NCBI GenBank assembly: GCA_012274445.1
Contig: JAAROD010000004.1
Span: forward strand, 3,100,001-3,164,000
DNA from: Sclerotiophoma versabilis
Taxonomy: Eukaryota; Ascomycota; Dothideomycetes; Pleosporales; Didymellaceae
DNA length: 64,000 nucleotides
Direction of reading: 5' to 3'
The notes under the pieces were generated by a model, which did no database searches, was not told the origin of the DNA, and was given only the letters and a program-made list of their open reading frames with translations. Both the position numbers and the translations under genes were made by a program. Below are positions 43,994-54,956 of this stretch, one piece after another; the stretch's first letter is position 1, and each line of letters begins with the position of its first letter.

Positions 43994-45808
43994 ATGTCAA
44001 TGAAGCGGTCTCGGTCTTCAACTCAATTCAGTGAACATGACAACTACTTCGAGGATGCTCTAGGTCCTATGGAGAATTTGGAGTCCCTGCAGCAGTTTCT
44101 TGGCTCTTATGGTGAGCCTTGCGATGTGCAAACAAACACACCGAACCAATCCGCCATCGCAAGCAGCAGCATCGACGCCCAAAGAAAATCCCCACAGGCA
44201 CAACAAAGCCTGCATCACTGCAGCGATGATGTTCTACGTGGCGCCACGGACTATGCTAAAATTCCTGGTCCGATTCGTGCAGGCAATGCAAATCAAACCT
44301 TCTTAAACATTGCTGCTGCCTCCTCTTATAACACCCACCGTAAATCTCATTCTGCCACAAGTCAAAGACCCGCATTCATGTCCATTTCAGATCCACCAGC
44401 TGCCACAGCAGAGTCATCAGAAGTCTACAGCACACGATACGGCCCTTACCGTGGACTTTTCCTTGATTCCAACGCAGCCAGAGATCACCGGCATCTAAGC
44501 ACTCAGTTTGGTCGTCAGCCGTACATCCACCCGGAAGACGACCTGTGCATTGCTGAAGTTGAGAATACTCGCATTCATCAAGTAGGGCGTATTTACGACG
44601 CCATGATTCGCGGCGACCGTGCCCAGGACAATCCCGGCTCCATCGCTATGAAGCGCTGGGTCAGCTGCGCTCACTACAAGCCTGATCTTGTCGAAGCATT
44701 CGCTCACAAAGTGTTTGACTGCCTCCTTGTGCAGGTCAAGGAAGGCTTCCGTGGATGGCACCACAACGACTACGTCGACGATGATCGCAAGGGCGAGAAG
44801 GAAGATCGTGAAGCTGATTGCATGGGCCGCCTGGAGAACATCGTCGACGCGCTCGAGCGTGAGAAGACGATTTGTGAGGACGTCGTGAACTCTGCGAGTC
44901 AGATCCGCATGTTTGTCAACGCTCCGATCGCGTACGCAGCCCGCAAGTATCAGAATCGTCTTGGCAATAGCAAGAGAGGTCGCACAAAGGATACGCCAGA
45001 GTCCAACCTTCGACCAGCCAAAGCGCGAAGGACTGGTGGGAGGCAGAATAGAGCCCGATCAACTACTGCGTCTGACATCCCAACGTCGCGAGACACTACT
45101 CCTCAGTTTCAGACAACAGATACCACGGCGATGCCCTACTACATGACGCCTACTTCGCCGCAGTTCCAATCAAGCCCTACATCAACACACTTGGCTCCTC
45201 GACAGTCCCTTCACAAAACTGCTTTGCCAATGTCCCAGGTGCCTTCTGGATATCGGCATCCCACCGGGATAGTACCGGCGATAGTGACCAGACCTACATC
45301 TTCATCTACAACGTCAAGACCTGCAATGTCACCTCCAATGGTTCCCACTACACGTCCATACAACGCGCACGCCACGAGGCCGCGAGCACGGATGATACCA
45401 ACGCAGACATCCCCTCTCACACTCCACCCTTCTTATCACTCCGCACCTCCATCGCCAGACAACGCGAGGTGCCAGATCACCGCAAGCCCTCCTGCTCGCT
45501 GGCCCAACGCAAATCCATTCGACAACACCAACGCGAGCACTGTAGACCCGTCACTAATAGCAAACGACCTCTTCACCCAACAACCGTGGGCAGACGAGCT
45601 CACACCCAGCCGCACAGTCGGAAGACCCAACTATCTCGACCAGCAACAACCCGCCACCTATGTTAGCCTCGACAGTATCGAGCGCGCGCCCCTGCAATTC
45701 AACGACATTGAAGATCCCACAGCCGACTTGGAGTCGTTATGGAACGCACAACCAGGTGTGCAATCCTTTTATTTCGACGGGCTTGGGAACAGCGACCTGG
45801 GACATTAG
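43994..45808 (+). CDS. Unknown protein, paralogue of the 59.0-kb gene
   Basis: One frame of 604 residues from an ATG. A folded region at about 175-315 has GRIYDAMIRGDRAQDNP, then LVEAFAHKVFDCLLVQVKEG and ENIVDALEREKTICEDVVNS followed by NAP. The same order recurs in the gene at 59008-60618. The flanks are Gln/Ser/Pro/Thr-rich and probably disordered. A basic patch after the domain (SKRGRTK) could be a nuclear signal, so a regulatory or nucleic-acid role is conceivable, but nothing proves it. No known family is recognised. Confidence 0.72.
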   Translation: MSMKRSRSSTQFSEHDNYFEDALGPMENLESLQQFLGSYGEPCDVQTNTPNQSAIASSSIDAQRKSPQAQQSLHHCSDDVLRGATDYAKIPGPIRAGNANQTFLNIAAASSYNTHRKSHSATSQRPAFMSISDPPAATAESSEVYSTRYGPYRGLFLDSNAARDHRHLSTQFGRQPYIHPEDDLCIAEVENTRIHQVGRIYDAMIRGDRAQDNPGSIAMKRWVSCAHYKPDLVEAFAHKVFDCLLVQVKEGFRGWHHNDYVDDDRKGEKEDREADCMGRLENIVDALEREKTICEDVVNSASQIRMFVNAPIAYAARKYQNRLGNSKRGRTKDTPESNLRPAKARRTGGRQNRARSTTASDIPTSRDTTPQFQTTDTTAMPYYMTPTSPQFQSSPTSTHLAPRQSLHKTALPMSQVPSGYRHPTGIVPAIVTRPTSSSTTSRPAMSPPMVPTTRPYNAHATRPRARMIPTQTSPLTLHPSYHSAPPSPDNARCQITASPPARWPNANPFDNTNASTVDPSLIANDLFTQQPWADELTPSRTVGRPNYLDQQQPATYVSLDSIERAPLQFNDIEDPTADLESLWNAQPGVQSFYFDGLGNSDLGH

Positions 45809-46645
45809 TGGGCGTTGCACATCAGCTTTTGGGTTGCATCACGCGTATTTGGGTTGGGTGTGCGTTTGGGTCTGTGTTGCTCACTGGATAGTGGCGATAT
45901 CCGGGTCTTGTGCGTTTCTGTTAATGTCCATCCCCATGTCACGCAAACCCCGCCGTGCTGCAATGAACTTGCTAGTTTGGCATCATAAATCTCTCCACAT
46001 TGCTTCCATCACCCTATCAGAGTAAAGGCGCTCTTCGGTAGAGAATAGCGGAATGCAGTGCAAATAAATGAATAAATAAAAATAGTACATTTGGTTATGC
46101 TATCGATGGTGCATTCTCGTCTCCTGCAAGCTACATCGTCTTTTCACTCCTGTCGTAGCATCATACCTGCCGGTGATTCGAATATCGGGGCAACAACTGC
46201 TTGGGAAGATGACGGAAGAAGATACTCTAGAAGTCTTGTAAACTCTTCCCATGTAGAAAGTACATTCCGGATTTGACCGTGATCAAGATTCATTCTCGTG
46301 TTTCAGCCTACATGTCCAGCGTGCTTACATCAAACCTCGCGTGAGTGTGGCGCGCTCGGCTGGAAACATCGACTTTACTCACGTGACAATATACTCTTTG
46401 TTCCTTTGTCCCTGGACAGTGCCGCGGAGAGCTACATCTGTCGAGATTACCTTAAGGGTAGCGTTCGCAATACTAAGTTGAGCCTATTCATACGCTACTC
46501 ATTTCATGGCAGATAGTTCACGTGATGGCGTTCAACCCCGCTTCTATCATGCTCAACAATGTCTGAATAGACGTGCAATAGTGCCACCGAACGTGTTCTC
46601 AACTCATCCTCATTCCCTTCTCCAACGCATGTCTCTCTATTTGAG
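45809..46645. other. Intergenic, no gene recognised
   Basis: An 837-bp gap between two plus-strand genes. It holds the promoter of the 46.6-kb gene; an upstream exon of that gene cannot be excluded. Confidence 0.4.
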
Positions 46646-48098
46646 ATGGGGGAACTTGAAATACAGTCCAAGGTATGCCTCGATATAGCGGTTGACCATC
46701 GGATCAGAGCACTATGTAAACCTGTTACAATCAACTCAAGAGAGCCCTCCAAGCACGTCTCGCGCATTCGCAAACTAGGAGAGTCGCTGGAACGATCCCG
46801 CAAAGAAATCCAAGTCACTACCGAGCTAGCAGGCCCAGCAGTCAAGGGGGGCATTGCCATTATTCTTCAGCAGCCTCGAAACAATCATCCCTTTGAGAAA
46901 GGTATTGACAACGTCATCGCAGATTGCGAGACTCTTTACGCACTTTACGAAACCTTTCCTGTAGTCTCCTGTGGAACACTCGATATTCGAAGCGGCATTG
47001 GCATCATCGACCTGCTACCGTACATGTCTCATGACATAAACGAGGTCGACGATGCTGACCTGACGGAATACTTCAAACAATCCGCGCAAGCCATATGCGA
47101 TAAAGAACCCGATGTTTTGCTCTGCGCAGGCAGGATATGGCTCCACGAGCAGGATAAATCCAACAAGATCAAAGGGGATGCCAGGAAGCTTGAAGGGATC
47201 GGAATTGGCCAGATGTTTGGGCGGATTCCAAAACTGCCTGTCAAGGCGAAGATTCGTGGAGAGGATCGTAGTTTCGTCTCTATCAAAAGGGTCAACGGTT
47301 TTCACCCAAGTTATGCGATGAATCATTGCGCGCACGTTAGTCTTATGCGGCAACTACTGATTCTAGTATGCGCTGAAGCCTGTGGTATGTTCCGAGATGA
47401 CTGGGAGAATGAGCAGTGGATGAATGATTTGAGGTCTCGATGCCAAAAGCTTTCCAGGTCCCTCTCAGGTAAGGTCAAGATCTCTTTTCATCGCATCGCA
47501 TCTGTCGCCAAATCATCGCTAATTCCGTGCTCAAGAAGAATCACGCCCAGAAAGTATTCCAGACTACCAAGAGCTCTACTCCGACATACTCACTGGCCTG
47601 GAAGACGCTGCGATTTCTCTCCTATCGGATTCGAAACCAGACAGGGACTTAACGAGAACAAACTACGAGGCTCTGCTCTCTAGCAATCCGAGTGAAATTT
47701 GTAACAATGCGAGCCTTGTCCTTCGCCAAATGCATAATCTCTTCAAAAGTGGTTGGTCAAACTACGCAGCCGAGATAAACGAGGACGCCCTGCAAACAAG
47801 CGCCGATGACACTTGCCGAGTTATGCAGAGTCTGCTGAAAGCCGCGAAGCAGACCAACGGCCGGCGGCTCTCAAGCATATTCCAGCAAGGGGCAAAGTCT
47901 ATCCTTGACTGTTTCACTGTTGACGAGCATGACTTCGAAGTAGCCAGTAGTGCTTTCTTAACCCTGGCGACGAATATCGAGACACTGCTCTCAGATCTTT
48001 GGCTTAAGAAGAAAGGAGAATTTGTTTCTTCAGAGCAAGAAGAGATACTTTCGAGTAGAATGGGCGACATGACCCTGGCGTCCGACTTTGTGAGGTAG
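46646..48098 (+). CDS. Unknown protein with uracil-DNA-glycosylase-like features
   Basis: Two exons (46646-47468, 47536-48098) with a 67-bp intron (GTAAGG, GCTAAT branch-like, CTCAAG) give 461 residues. The region from about 110 to 250 reads like a UDG-superfamily core: a hydrophobic strand with IGIIDLLPY, an acidic helix, the strand DVLLCAGRIWL, and later VNGFHPSYAMN, where HPS is the typical UDG motif before the DNA-intercalation loop. The usual catalytic first motif is not obvious. The C-terminal ~190 residues are helical and unknown. This may be a diverged UDG-fold protein or a coincidental match; a structure comparison would decide. I am confident it is a gene, not about the fold. Confidence 0.7.
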
Positions 48099-49073
48099 CT
48101 AGTATTTCTAATTATTGCTTCATATCAGTTGTAAGTACCGGGACCAACATTTTTATCCTGCATAAATTCGACCTCCCATCCTCCTCATGCCCATACATGC
48201 AGAGATTATCCTCACAAGTTTTTGGCCTTCTGCTTTTGTAGTAATTCATTACCCTGCTTGCCGCGCTGTCGTCCAAAAAGCATCAAATTCGCTTACGCTT
48301 GGTCTGTGTTCCTGTATAGTGTCTAGAGCTAATCCGATATAGTCGGAGTGGTGCGCACTTTTAGAAGCATCGATGAGAGTCACGCGTCAACCTACTATTA
48401 GGTTCCCTCCGGACAAGACCGTAGAGAAGTGCATCTATCGTGATGGCCTCAACGGCAGCATTCACAGCCCATAGCAGAACCAATGTCCAACATACTTGCA
48501 TGTTGATGTAAATAGCTGTGTTTCAGGCCAGAATCAAAGCTCCTCACCCTCCGTCTCCGGAGTCTTCTTTCACAGCAGAATCGTAGAGAGGCGTTACCTG
48601 ACAACTTAGCTCGAACAATTTCTCCTTGGCAAATCGGCGTGGTACATGATCCAGGGGGCCTTTAGCTCAGATACTGTAATAGCGATGGAATTACTTGCTT
48701 CTTAGGAAAGGACTCTTTCCGGATGAGCGCACATGCAATAACGACAACAAGATTTTCTTATAGAGACAGGGCGCTACATCTACAGAAGTTGTTGCTATAG
48801 AGCACAACTTAGTAGCAGCTTAGCAAAATAGCAATACGCGCGTAGATATATAGTTTATTGAAGTCAAAGTTACCCTCGTGTTTTGTGGCACGGCGGGATT
48901 GCGTAACCCAGGGATGGGAATTACTCTTAATTCACTCCACCGTTTGGTAGCAGATGCTTGTTTATCGCACTGGTGGGTGTGAACATGTACGCGTACGCAT
49001 ATACACATGTGTATACTTGCAAATAGCAAAGACATCTGCGAGCTCACCTTGTGAAGTTATTCCATTACTCCCA
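48099..49073. other. Intergenic, no gene recognised
   Basis: A 975-bp convergent gap between the UDG-like gene and the first TPR-like gene. Low coding potential in all frames. Confidence 0.45.
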
Positions 49074-49820
49074 CTACTCCTTTAGCTCCACTGGAGCTTG
49101 ATTACACATGACTGTAACGTTGAGCGGTGTCAGTGCATCTTCCTCTTCACCCGGGCAGTCCAGCACAGAGTCCACGCGTGGAAAATTGCAAGGAACATCT
49201 GCGGTAAGCAATGGCGGAGTTGAGGCAGATATCTCAAGCTCCTCTTTTAGTGTCGTGGCTCGGTGCTGAGTATACGTGTAGCTGCTTCGAGGCGTCTTCA
49301 CACCTTTCTGGATGTAAGACCGTTCACGCGCGGTCAGCGATGCAGCGTGTGGCGAGCGAGGAGCGAGACACTGTTCCACCGCAGACCACGGGTTGTTCTC
49401 CTCTTCGCCTTCAAAGCACTGCACCAGCCGCAGCACGTCATCGAGATCGCGCTTCTCTCGCGCCGTCAAGCCTTGCACCCGTCGTCCATCCGTATACTCA
49501 CCGTCGCAGCAATCGTCCAGTATCGTCGCGCGCTGAAAATGATTCATCGCGGCTGATACGTCGTTCGTTCCCTTGCAGGCTTGCCCGGCCCAGTACTCGC
49601 TGCGGGCCTGCAGGCCGCGGTCTTGCACGCCTTCAGCCAGCTGTCGCGCTTTGTGCGCCAGCGCTTGCATGTCTTCAATGTACTGGTATTGCAATCTGGC
49701 TGCGTCTGCGGCGCAGGGTCTACAGGCGATGCTCTTGAGTATTGATTGGAGCACCTGGCAGCGCAGGAGTATGGTTTGAATCTGTGCACGACGCAGACTG
49801 GCGATGGGACTGTACTGCAT
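49074..49820 (-). CDS. TPR-like helical protein, first of a tandem pair
   Basis: ATG 49820 is the first ATG in an open frame, giving 248 residues; the frame is open 49 codons further up but starts there with TTG. Residues about 10-110 form paired helices (LQYQYIEDMQALAHKARQLA, then SEYWAGQACKGTNDVSAAMN) that look like tetratricopeptide units. The C-terminal part is Ser/Thr/Glu-rich and ends with a LTPLNV motif matched by LTPLDV in the next gene. No enzyme motif is present. Probably a scaffold or interaction protein; family unknown. Confidence 0.6.
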   Translation of the reverse strand: MQYSPIASLRRAQIQTILLRCQVLQSILKSIACRPCAADAARLQYQYIEDMQALAHKARQLAEGVQDRGLQARSEYWAGQACKGTNDVSAAMNHFQRATILDDCCDGEYTDGRRVQGLTAREKRDLDDVLRLVQCFEGEEENNPWSAVEQCLAPRSPHAASLTARERSYIQKGVKTPRSSYTYTQHRATTLKEELEISASTPPLLTADVPCNFPRVDSVLDCPGEEEDALTPLNVTVMCNQAPVELKE

Positions 49821-50479
49821 TTTCACGCGAGCTGGGCTGTCGGAGCGATATTTTGTAGGATATTCGCTTTGACTAGTATCTGTCTGGTCTGCTGCTGCGA
49901 TATCTGGTCGGGCTAATGAGGAGGTAAGAGGTCGTTCATTTAGTAGCACAGTCTTCACTGGCGACAACGGATGAGCACTGCGTTTGTAGTCGATACAGTT
50001 GCTTCTGGAAGGGTAAAGGCCGAATTGAAATGCCGATTGCTCAGCAGGGTATGTGTATTACTTGCATTCTGTCATTGGCTAGATGTTGTGGTAAGGTCAT
50101 TACGGGGCATGCAGGGAAATTTCTCGAAGACGAAATAAATGCAAATTCTGACCTCACTGTAGTCAAACTGTGTGCGTAGGGCTACTCCATACACGTTGAT
50201 TGTGCACAATGTGGGAAACTTGTTGAAATGTAGTACACAATATCTTTGATAACAAAATCGAAGAATATCCACAGCGAGGTAATGAACACCGTGAGCTTCC
50301 GCGTCCCTACAGCCGCAGGGTTGTCTCACACCTCATCAGTCTTTGACGATAGGTCAGTGGTGGAAGACACCCATCGATGTGGAAGCGACATTCGCTTTGC
50401 TTTTTGTGTGGCACGAAACCTGAGCTGTGCGCTCGTGCGCCGGAGTCTTCCCTGCACATCCTGTCAGTAATTGTCTAGC
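49821..50479. other. Intergenic, no gene recognised
   Basis: A 659-bp gap between the two TPR-like genes on the same strand. It presumably contains the promoter of the first and the terminator of the second. Confidence 0.4.
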
Positions 50480-51355
50480 CTAACAGCTACAATTGAGATT
50501 TACACGCAATGATCCAACGTCTAGTGGTGTGAGGAGGCTGTCAGTTACGCGATTCTCGTCAAAGGCCGAACGGCGATTTGGAAAACGGAGTAACTCGAGC
50601 TCGTCGTCACACGACTGACGATACTCATTTGCTCTCTCGAAGAGTAGGTTGTCCTCACTGACTGCTCTGAAAGCCTTCCGGGCTTGCTGAAGCATGCGTA
50701 GCTGGTAGTAGTACAGACCTCGTTGGTACTGTATCTTCGGCAGCAAAGACTGTAGTTCCGATACGCGGTCGCACAGCTCGAGAGCTTCACTGCAGGCTGC
50801 AAGAGCGTCGTAAAGCGAGTCGGGGCCAGTTGCCTGTAAAATGCTACTCTTCAACAGCAGTCCTTCGGCACGTGCTTTGGGGCTTAGCGGACCACGCAGC
50901 AGTCTCTCGATCTTAACGAGAGCTGTGCCGTAGTTTCGCTGCGACGTGAACTGTTGCACATGCTTGAAAATGGGGTTGCCGCATTCTTCTGATGGCCTAA
51001 GCCTCCAACTCATATCGATGCGACTTGGCAAGAAAACCGTTGCGGTTCCGAAAGGGGGCTCATCCGTAGGGTTATCCGTAGGGTTATCAGTAGGGTCATC
51101 AGTAGAGTCATCGGCGATGTCCACAATAGGGGAGCGATAGTCCGGCGCACCATCCAGACTCAGGTGCAGACGACGATACTGCGCACGCTCGTTCTCCAGT
51201 TCAGCTTGTGTAGCAAAGCATATGTCTTGCAGCTCCTGCAGACGAGCCGTCTGTGCTACGAAACCGGCCTTGTACTGGAGAGCGACAGCTTGCCAGGTGT
51301 CGCGGTCAACTTTGAGCTTGTGCACAGTTTCGACGAGATCGGCAATTTGGTCCAT
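50480..51355 (-). CDS. TPR-like helical protein with coiled-coil N-terminus, second of a tandem pair
   Basis: One frame of 291 residues from ATG 51355. Residues 1-65 are a coiled coil rich in Leu, Gln and Glu. A tandem repeat of Asp-Asn-Pro-Thr at about 82-100 is encoded by a 12-bp array. From about 125 to 240 helical pairs resemble TPR units (NYGTALVKIERLL; ALAACSEALELCDRV; YYYQLRMLQQARKAFRAV). Its C-terminal LTPLDV motif and the helical region resemble the neighbour at 49.1 kb, so the two are likely old tandem duplicates. No known family. Confidence 0.68.
   Translation of the reverse strand: MDQIADLVETVHKLKVDRDTWQAVALQYKAGFVAQTARLQELQDICFATQAELENERAQYRRLHLSLDGAPDYRSPIVDIADDSTDDPTDNPTDNPTDEPPFGTATVFLPSRIDMSWRLRPSEECGNPIFKHVQQFTSQRNYGTALVKIERLLRGPLSPKARAEGLLLKSSILQATGPDSLYDALAACSEALELCDRVSELQSLLPKIQYQRGLYYYQLRMLQQARKAFRAVSEDNLLFERANEYRQSCDDELELLRFPNRRSAFDENRVTDSLLTPLDVGSLRVNLNCSC
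51061..51112. repeat. 12-bp coding tandem repeat
   Basis: About four units of GGTTATCCGTAG type, in frame, encoding the Thr-Asp-Asn/Asp-Pro run of the TPR-like protein. Confidence 0.85.
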
Positions 51356-51541
51356 TGAGACGATGTAGCAATATGTCGTGTGGGTAGATCAATACGTGTT
51401 GTGTTGGTGAAGAGAAGACGAAGTCAGGAGGAGTGAGGTGAGGTGAAGCAGACGCGGGCAAGTGCCAACATGTACCTGCCTCAACAGACGCAGATGGCAG
51501 CCGCGACAGACTTACAAACAATATCAACCCCGTATCTGTAA

Positions 51542-52807
51542 TCACATATTGAAGCCGCCGTGTCTCGCAGCCTCGACAAAGCGCCACAGACCAGCTTCCT
51601 CGGCCGCCTTCCTGACCGATACAACTTCGCTCAGGTCAACGGGGCGGTTGATGTCTGCATACTTGACCTCCTTCTTCCTGGCCTCTAGAGCCTGCACGTT
51701 GCCAGGCTCAACAACGTTGCCCCGTTCCTTACTGCTGCGGCGCTCTTTACCAACGTGAGCACGGGGAAAGTATTGCTCCATGATGTGCACCATGATGTCT
51801 TTGGAGACATTTTCTGCCAGCCATTTCATAATCTCTTTGCCTTCATCCTCCATACCTGGCATTACAAGGTGTCGCACCAAGACGCCTTTCTTCGCAATGC
51901 CATCTGCTGTAAAACAAAGGTCTCCCACTTGTGCGTGCATCGCCTTGATGCTCTCCATAGCCGTTGACGTGTAGTTGTCGGCTTTCAGCAGTCTCTTGCT
52001 TGTGCTGTCTCTCCACACCTTGAAATCTGGCAAATAAATGTCTACCAGGCCGTCCAGCAGCTTCAGACTCTCCAATGAATCGAAGGAAGATGTGTTGTAG
52101 ACGATGGGTATCCGCAGACCAAGCTCGCGAGCGTGAAGAATGGAGAGAACGACTTGCGGGACGACGTGCTCGGGAGTGACAAGATTGATGTTGTGGCATT
52201 TGCCTACCTCTTGTAGCTTCATGTACCACTCAGCGAGCTCTTCAGGAGTAAGGTCGAAGCCGTTGCGCTGGTGAGCGATGTCATGGTTCTGACAGAAGAC
52301 CTGAAAAACGTCAGACATGCATGAAATGCGCGTCGCGTGCTAAAACGCAGCTTCAAGGGTTGCCAAGCCCAAGTACGTACGCAGCGCAGGTTGCAGCCGG
52401 AGAAGAAGACGCTGCCAGAGCCGTTGTGGCCCTGAAGACATGGTTCTACGAAAAATCAGCAATCAAAATCCATTCCAGTAGGCATGCGGTTTGCTATGTA
52501 TTTGCACACCTTCCCCAAAATGCGGCGCAACCGTGTTGACCTTGACCTTTTCAGCGCCAATCAAGCAGACGCCCGTCTTCTCATAACGGTTAACTCCACA
52601 CAGCCTCGGACACAGATTGCAATTACTCAGGTGCGCGTATGCATGGGACCGTTTCTTCGCTGCGTCGACAGAGCTGATTAGGTGATAGCGCGGGATGTAG
52701 TCGTCGAGAAGCCAAGGCGGCGCAAGGTGGAGGGCTCGACGCGCGGGGCGAGGGGGGGCTGCAAGGGTACATCTCAATGTGGGTCGAAGCCGTGGTAGCA
52801 GAGCCAT
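51542..52807 (-). CDS. Radical SAM protein, PflX-like, probably mitochondrial
   Basis: Three exons (52807-52510, 52445-52381, 52300-51542) give 373 residues. The introns are 64 bp (GTGTGC...CGTAG) and 80 bp (GTACGT...TTCAG, TGAC branch). The 65-bp middle exon supplies PCLQGHNGSGSVFFSGCN and joins to give CNLRCVFC, the radical SAM cluster Cys at about 117, 121 and 124. Before it, SNCNLCPRLCGV matches the extra Cys set of PflX-like proteins (COG1313). The start chosen, ATG 52807, gives an Arg/Ala/Leu-rich presequence typical of mitochondrial import; ATG 52897 would extend it. The C-terminus is a TIM-barrel-like chain. The substrate is unknown; bacterial relatives resemble glycyl-radical activases. 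Confidence 0.88.
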
Positions 52808-54017
52808 GTTGCAATGTAGACTGGAGACATGAGTGATAGCTGACAGCCGCAAGCTCTGATGCTGGTGTTGGTTGACGTCGATGGACCCATGCAGCATGAC
52901 GCAACGTGTTTGCCGAGCACGCAGAGCGCCTCACCACCAACAGATCATGTCACCACCTCACTTCGGCAAGGACCTTGCATCTGCACTCAGGGACAGTCGA
53001 AAACACAGTCGAATCTATCTAGCAACATTGTCGACCTTGTTAATTATGGACAAGGTTGCAGCAACAGCCCTGCTTCACGTACAAAAGGCAGCAATCGTGC
53101 AGTTGGCTGGAGCTTGACCACAGTCAATCTCCTCATGCTTGATGACGGGGAACTCGCGCGCTCTCAGCTTTGCCGAACCCTGTGTGCGCCGACCCTGCAT
53201 TCGTATGGTATTGCTAACCGTTTTTGTACCACGTTCAACAAAGCAAGTCAAGATTTCTGTGCCACAACCCCACATACGTCTTCACTCCATTACGAACCAC
53301 TACCTTCTTCAGTCTTGCTTGAGAAGTGGTACCAGTGACCAACTGTGACCACACACCATGTCACTCTGCTTGGCTATCAGTGACTGCTTCTCCCTCGCCT
53401 GAGCATCTCTGACCTTTGACCATGTACCTGTCGGCCTGCACTCAACGAGATTGATTCCCTGCAGCTACCCGCACAACGAGGTCCACAAGGTGGGCTTGAT
53501 TAGCAGACCTGGAGGTACATCCGCAGATCCCATCGAGTACAACACGTGATCGACCGCTTCGCGCTGGCTCTTGCCCAAAGTTGTACTGCATATATTGCTC
53601 ACCTCCATCGTGAATGGTGAGAGCAGTACGTAAGGCACCCAATTGGATGCAGTCATGGCTTGCGCCCGCCAGATCAATCTATCATCTACCGTGGAGATTC
53701 GGTTTCTCTGGATGGGGACTGGAACTTTACACTCAATTCTAACAGATAGGGCACCGCAAATCAATGCGAGTTTACCTGTGCATCAAACCCATGACAGAAT
53801 TCATCACAGTCGCACTGAAGTCTCTGCAAGGGCAATCACATCGCTATGGCCATATTTGGACTGCTTTGCCGTAAATTGCGAATTGCTGCTTTCCCTGAGG
53901 ATTGCCCGAGTATAAGTGTCACGCTCCTGCTCACTGATCTTACATTTGAACAGTATCGAGCTGAGCCTCAATCTCATCAACAGCCATTTAATTCTAAAGA
54001 CAGCTATTCGTAGAGAC
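52808..54017. other. Intergenic, no gene recognised
   Basis: A 1.2-kb divergent gap between the radical SAM gene and the But2-domain gene. Both promoters lie here. Frames at 52859-53338 have no family features. Confidence 0.45.
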
Positions 54018-54621
54018 ATGCACGCAATAGCTCTTCTCCCCACCCTATTCGGCCTGCCGACCTTGGGTGCGCTCGTCAACAGGCAATTCCCTCACCTCAT
54101 TATCCCCGTCGACGCCAACGCCCCTGACCGTGCCTACGGCACACAATTGACTGGCGCCATCACCCAGCAGGTATTCAACTCCACTAACCTACTCCTTCCC
54201 AACTCATCCATGCCAGAAATACACCGAGATCTCTTTCGACGTCCCCTCCAACGACGCCTCCTGGTGTCAGCTCAACTTCTTCATCAACACCAACACTTCC
54301 AAGGGTGCACCATGGTCGCTCAGCGGTCAAGCCCCGTACCAATTCAACATCTCATCTCTCCCGCCGACCATTAACAAGGACAAGGACACGTGGAATAGTA
54401 GGCCGCAGCCCATTACGACGGTGGCAACGGTCACACTGAGCCAATCCGGCAATGCGAGCATCAGTGGGGGCGCTGTTTACCCCTGCCCAAAGGGCCAGGT
54501 TGCGCAGTTCTTGCTGCATCCTGCAAGTGACAACAGGGACTTTGGATTGACCTGGTTTGAGCTGGACTATCCAAGTACTCAGGGTGGGCCGCATGGGATT
54601 GTGTTTGACATGTTAAAGTAG
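54018..54621 (+). CDS. Secreted But2 C-terminal-domain protein
   Basis: Two exons (54018-54170, 54217-54621) with a 46-bp intron (GTATTC, CACTAAC branch, GCCAG) give 185 residues. The N-terminus is a signal peptide (MHAIALLPTLFGLPTLGALV). The rest matches the But2 C-terminal domain pattern: EISFDVPSNDASWCQLNFFI, later TWNSRPQP and SGGAVYPCPKGQVAQFLLHP. The name comes from a yeast ubiquitin-binding protein, but most filamentous-fungal members are small secreted proteins of unknown role. Splicing restores the phase exactly. Next to a secreted LPMO gene in tail-to-tail arrangement. Confidence 0.82.
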
Positions 54622-54956
54622 GAAGCGGCGATCGGCTTACGTGAAGCTCGCATGATAGGATGTGATAATCAGGTGTTTCGTCACAAGGTCTGTAGCTGCA
54701 AATGAACAATGCTTAATGACACGCACTACCATTGCATTCAGCGCCTTAAATAGCTATCATCTTCTGACCGATGATCAACCAAGCACACTTAAGCAAGACA
54801 TAGAGAGGCAAAACCCACCGCAGTGGAATGATATATTCATGACTGAAGTGTATATCTACAAGAGAATAGAAGTATTCTATCACCACCACAACCTTTTCAA
54901 CAACATGCTTGTCATCAAGGTCCTATCTAACCCATCCGCTGGATAGTTACAGGTGC
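54622..54956. other. Convergent 3' intergenic region
   Basis: These 335 bp separate two genes that end towards each other. No gene seen; transcript ends of both likely lie here. Confidence 0.5.

Noticed and set aside
48655..48700. TTTAGCTCAGAT, resembling a tRNA A-box
   Set aside because: No matching B-box or cloverleaf within the expected distance.
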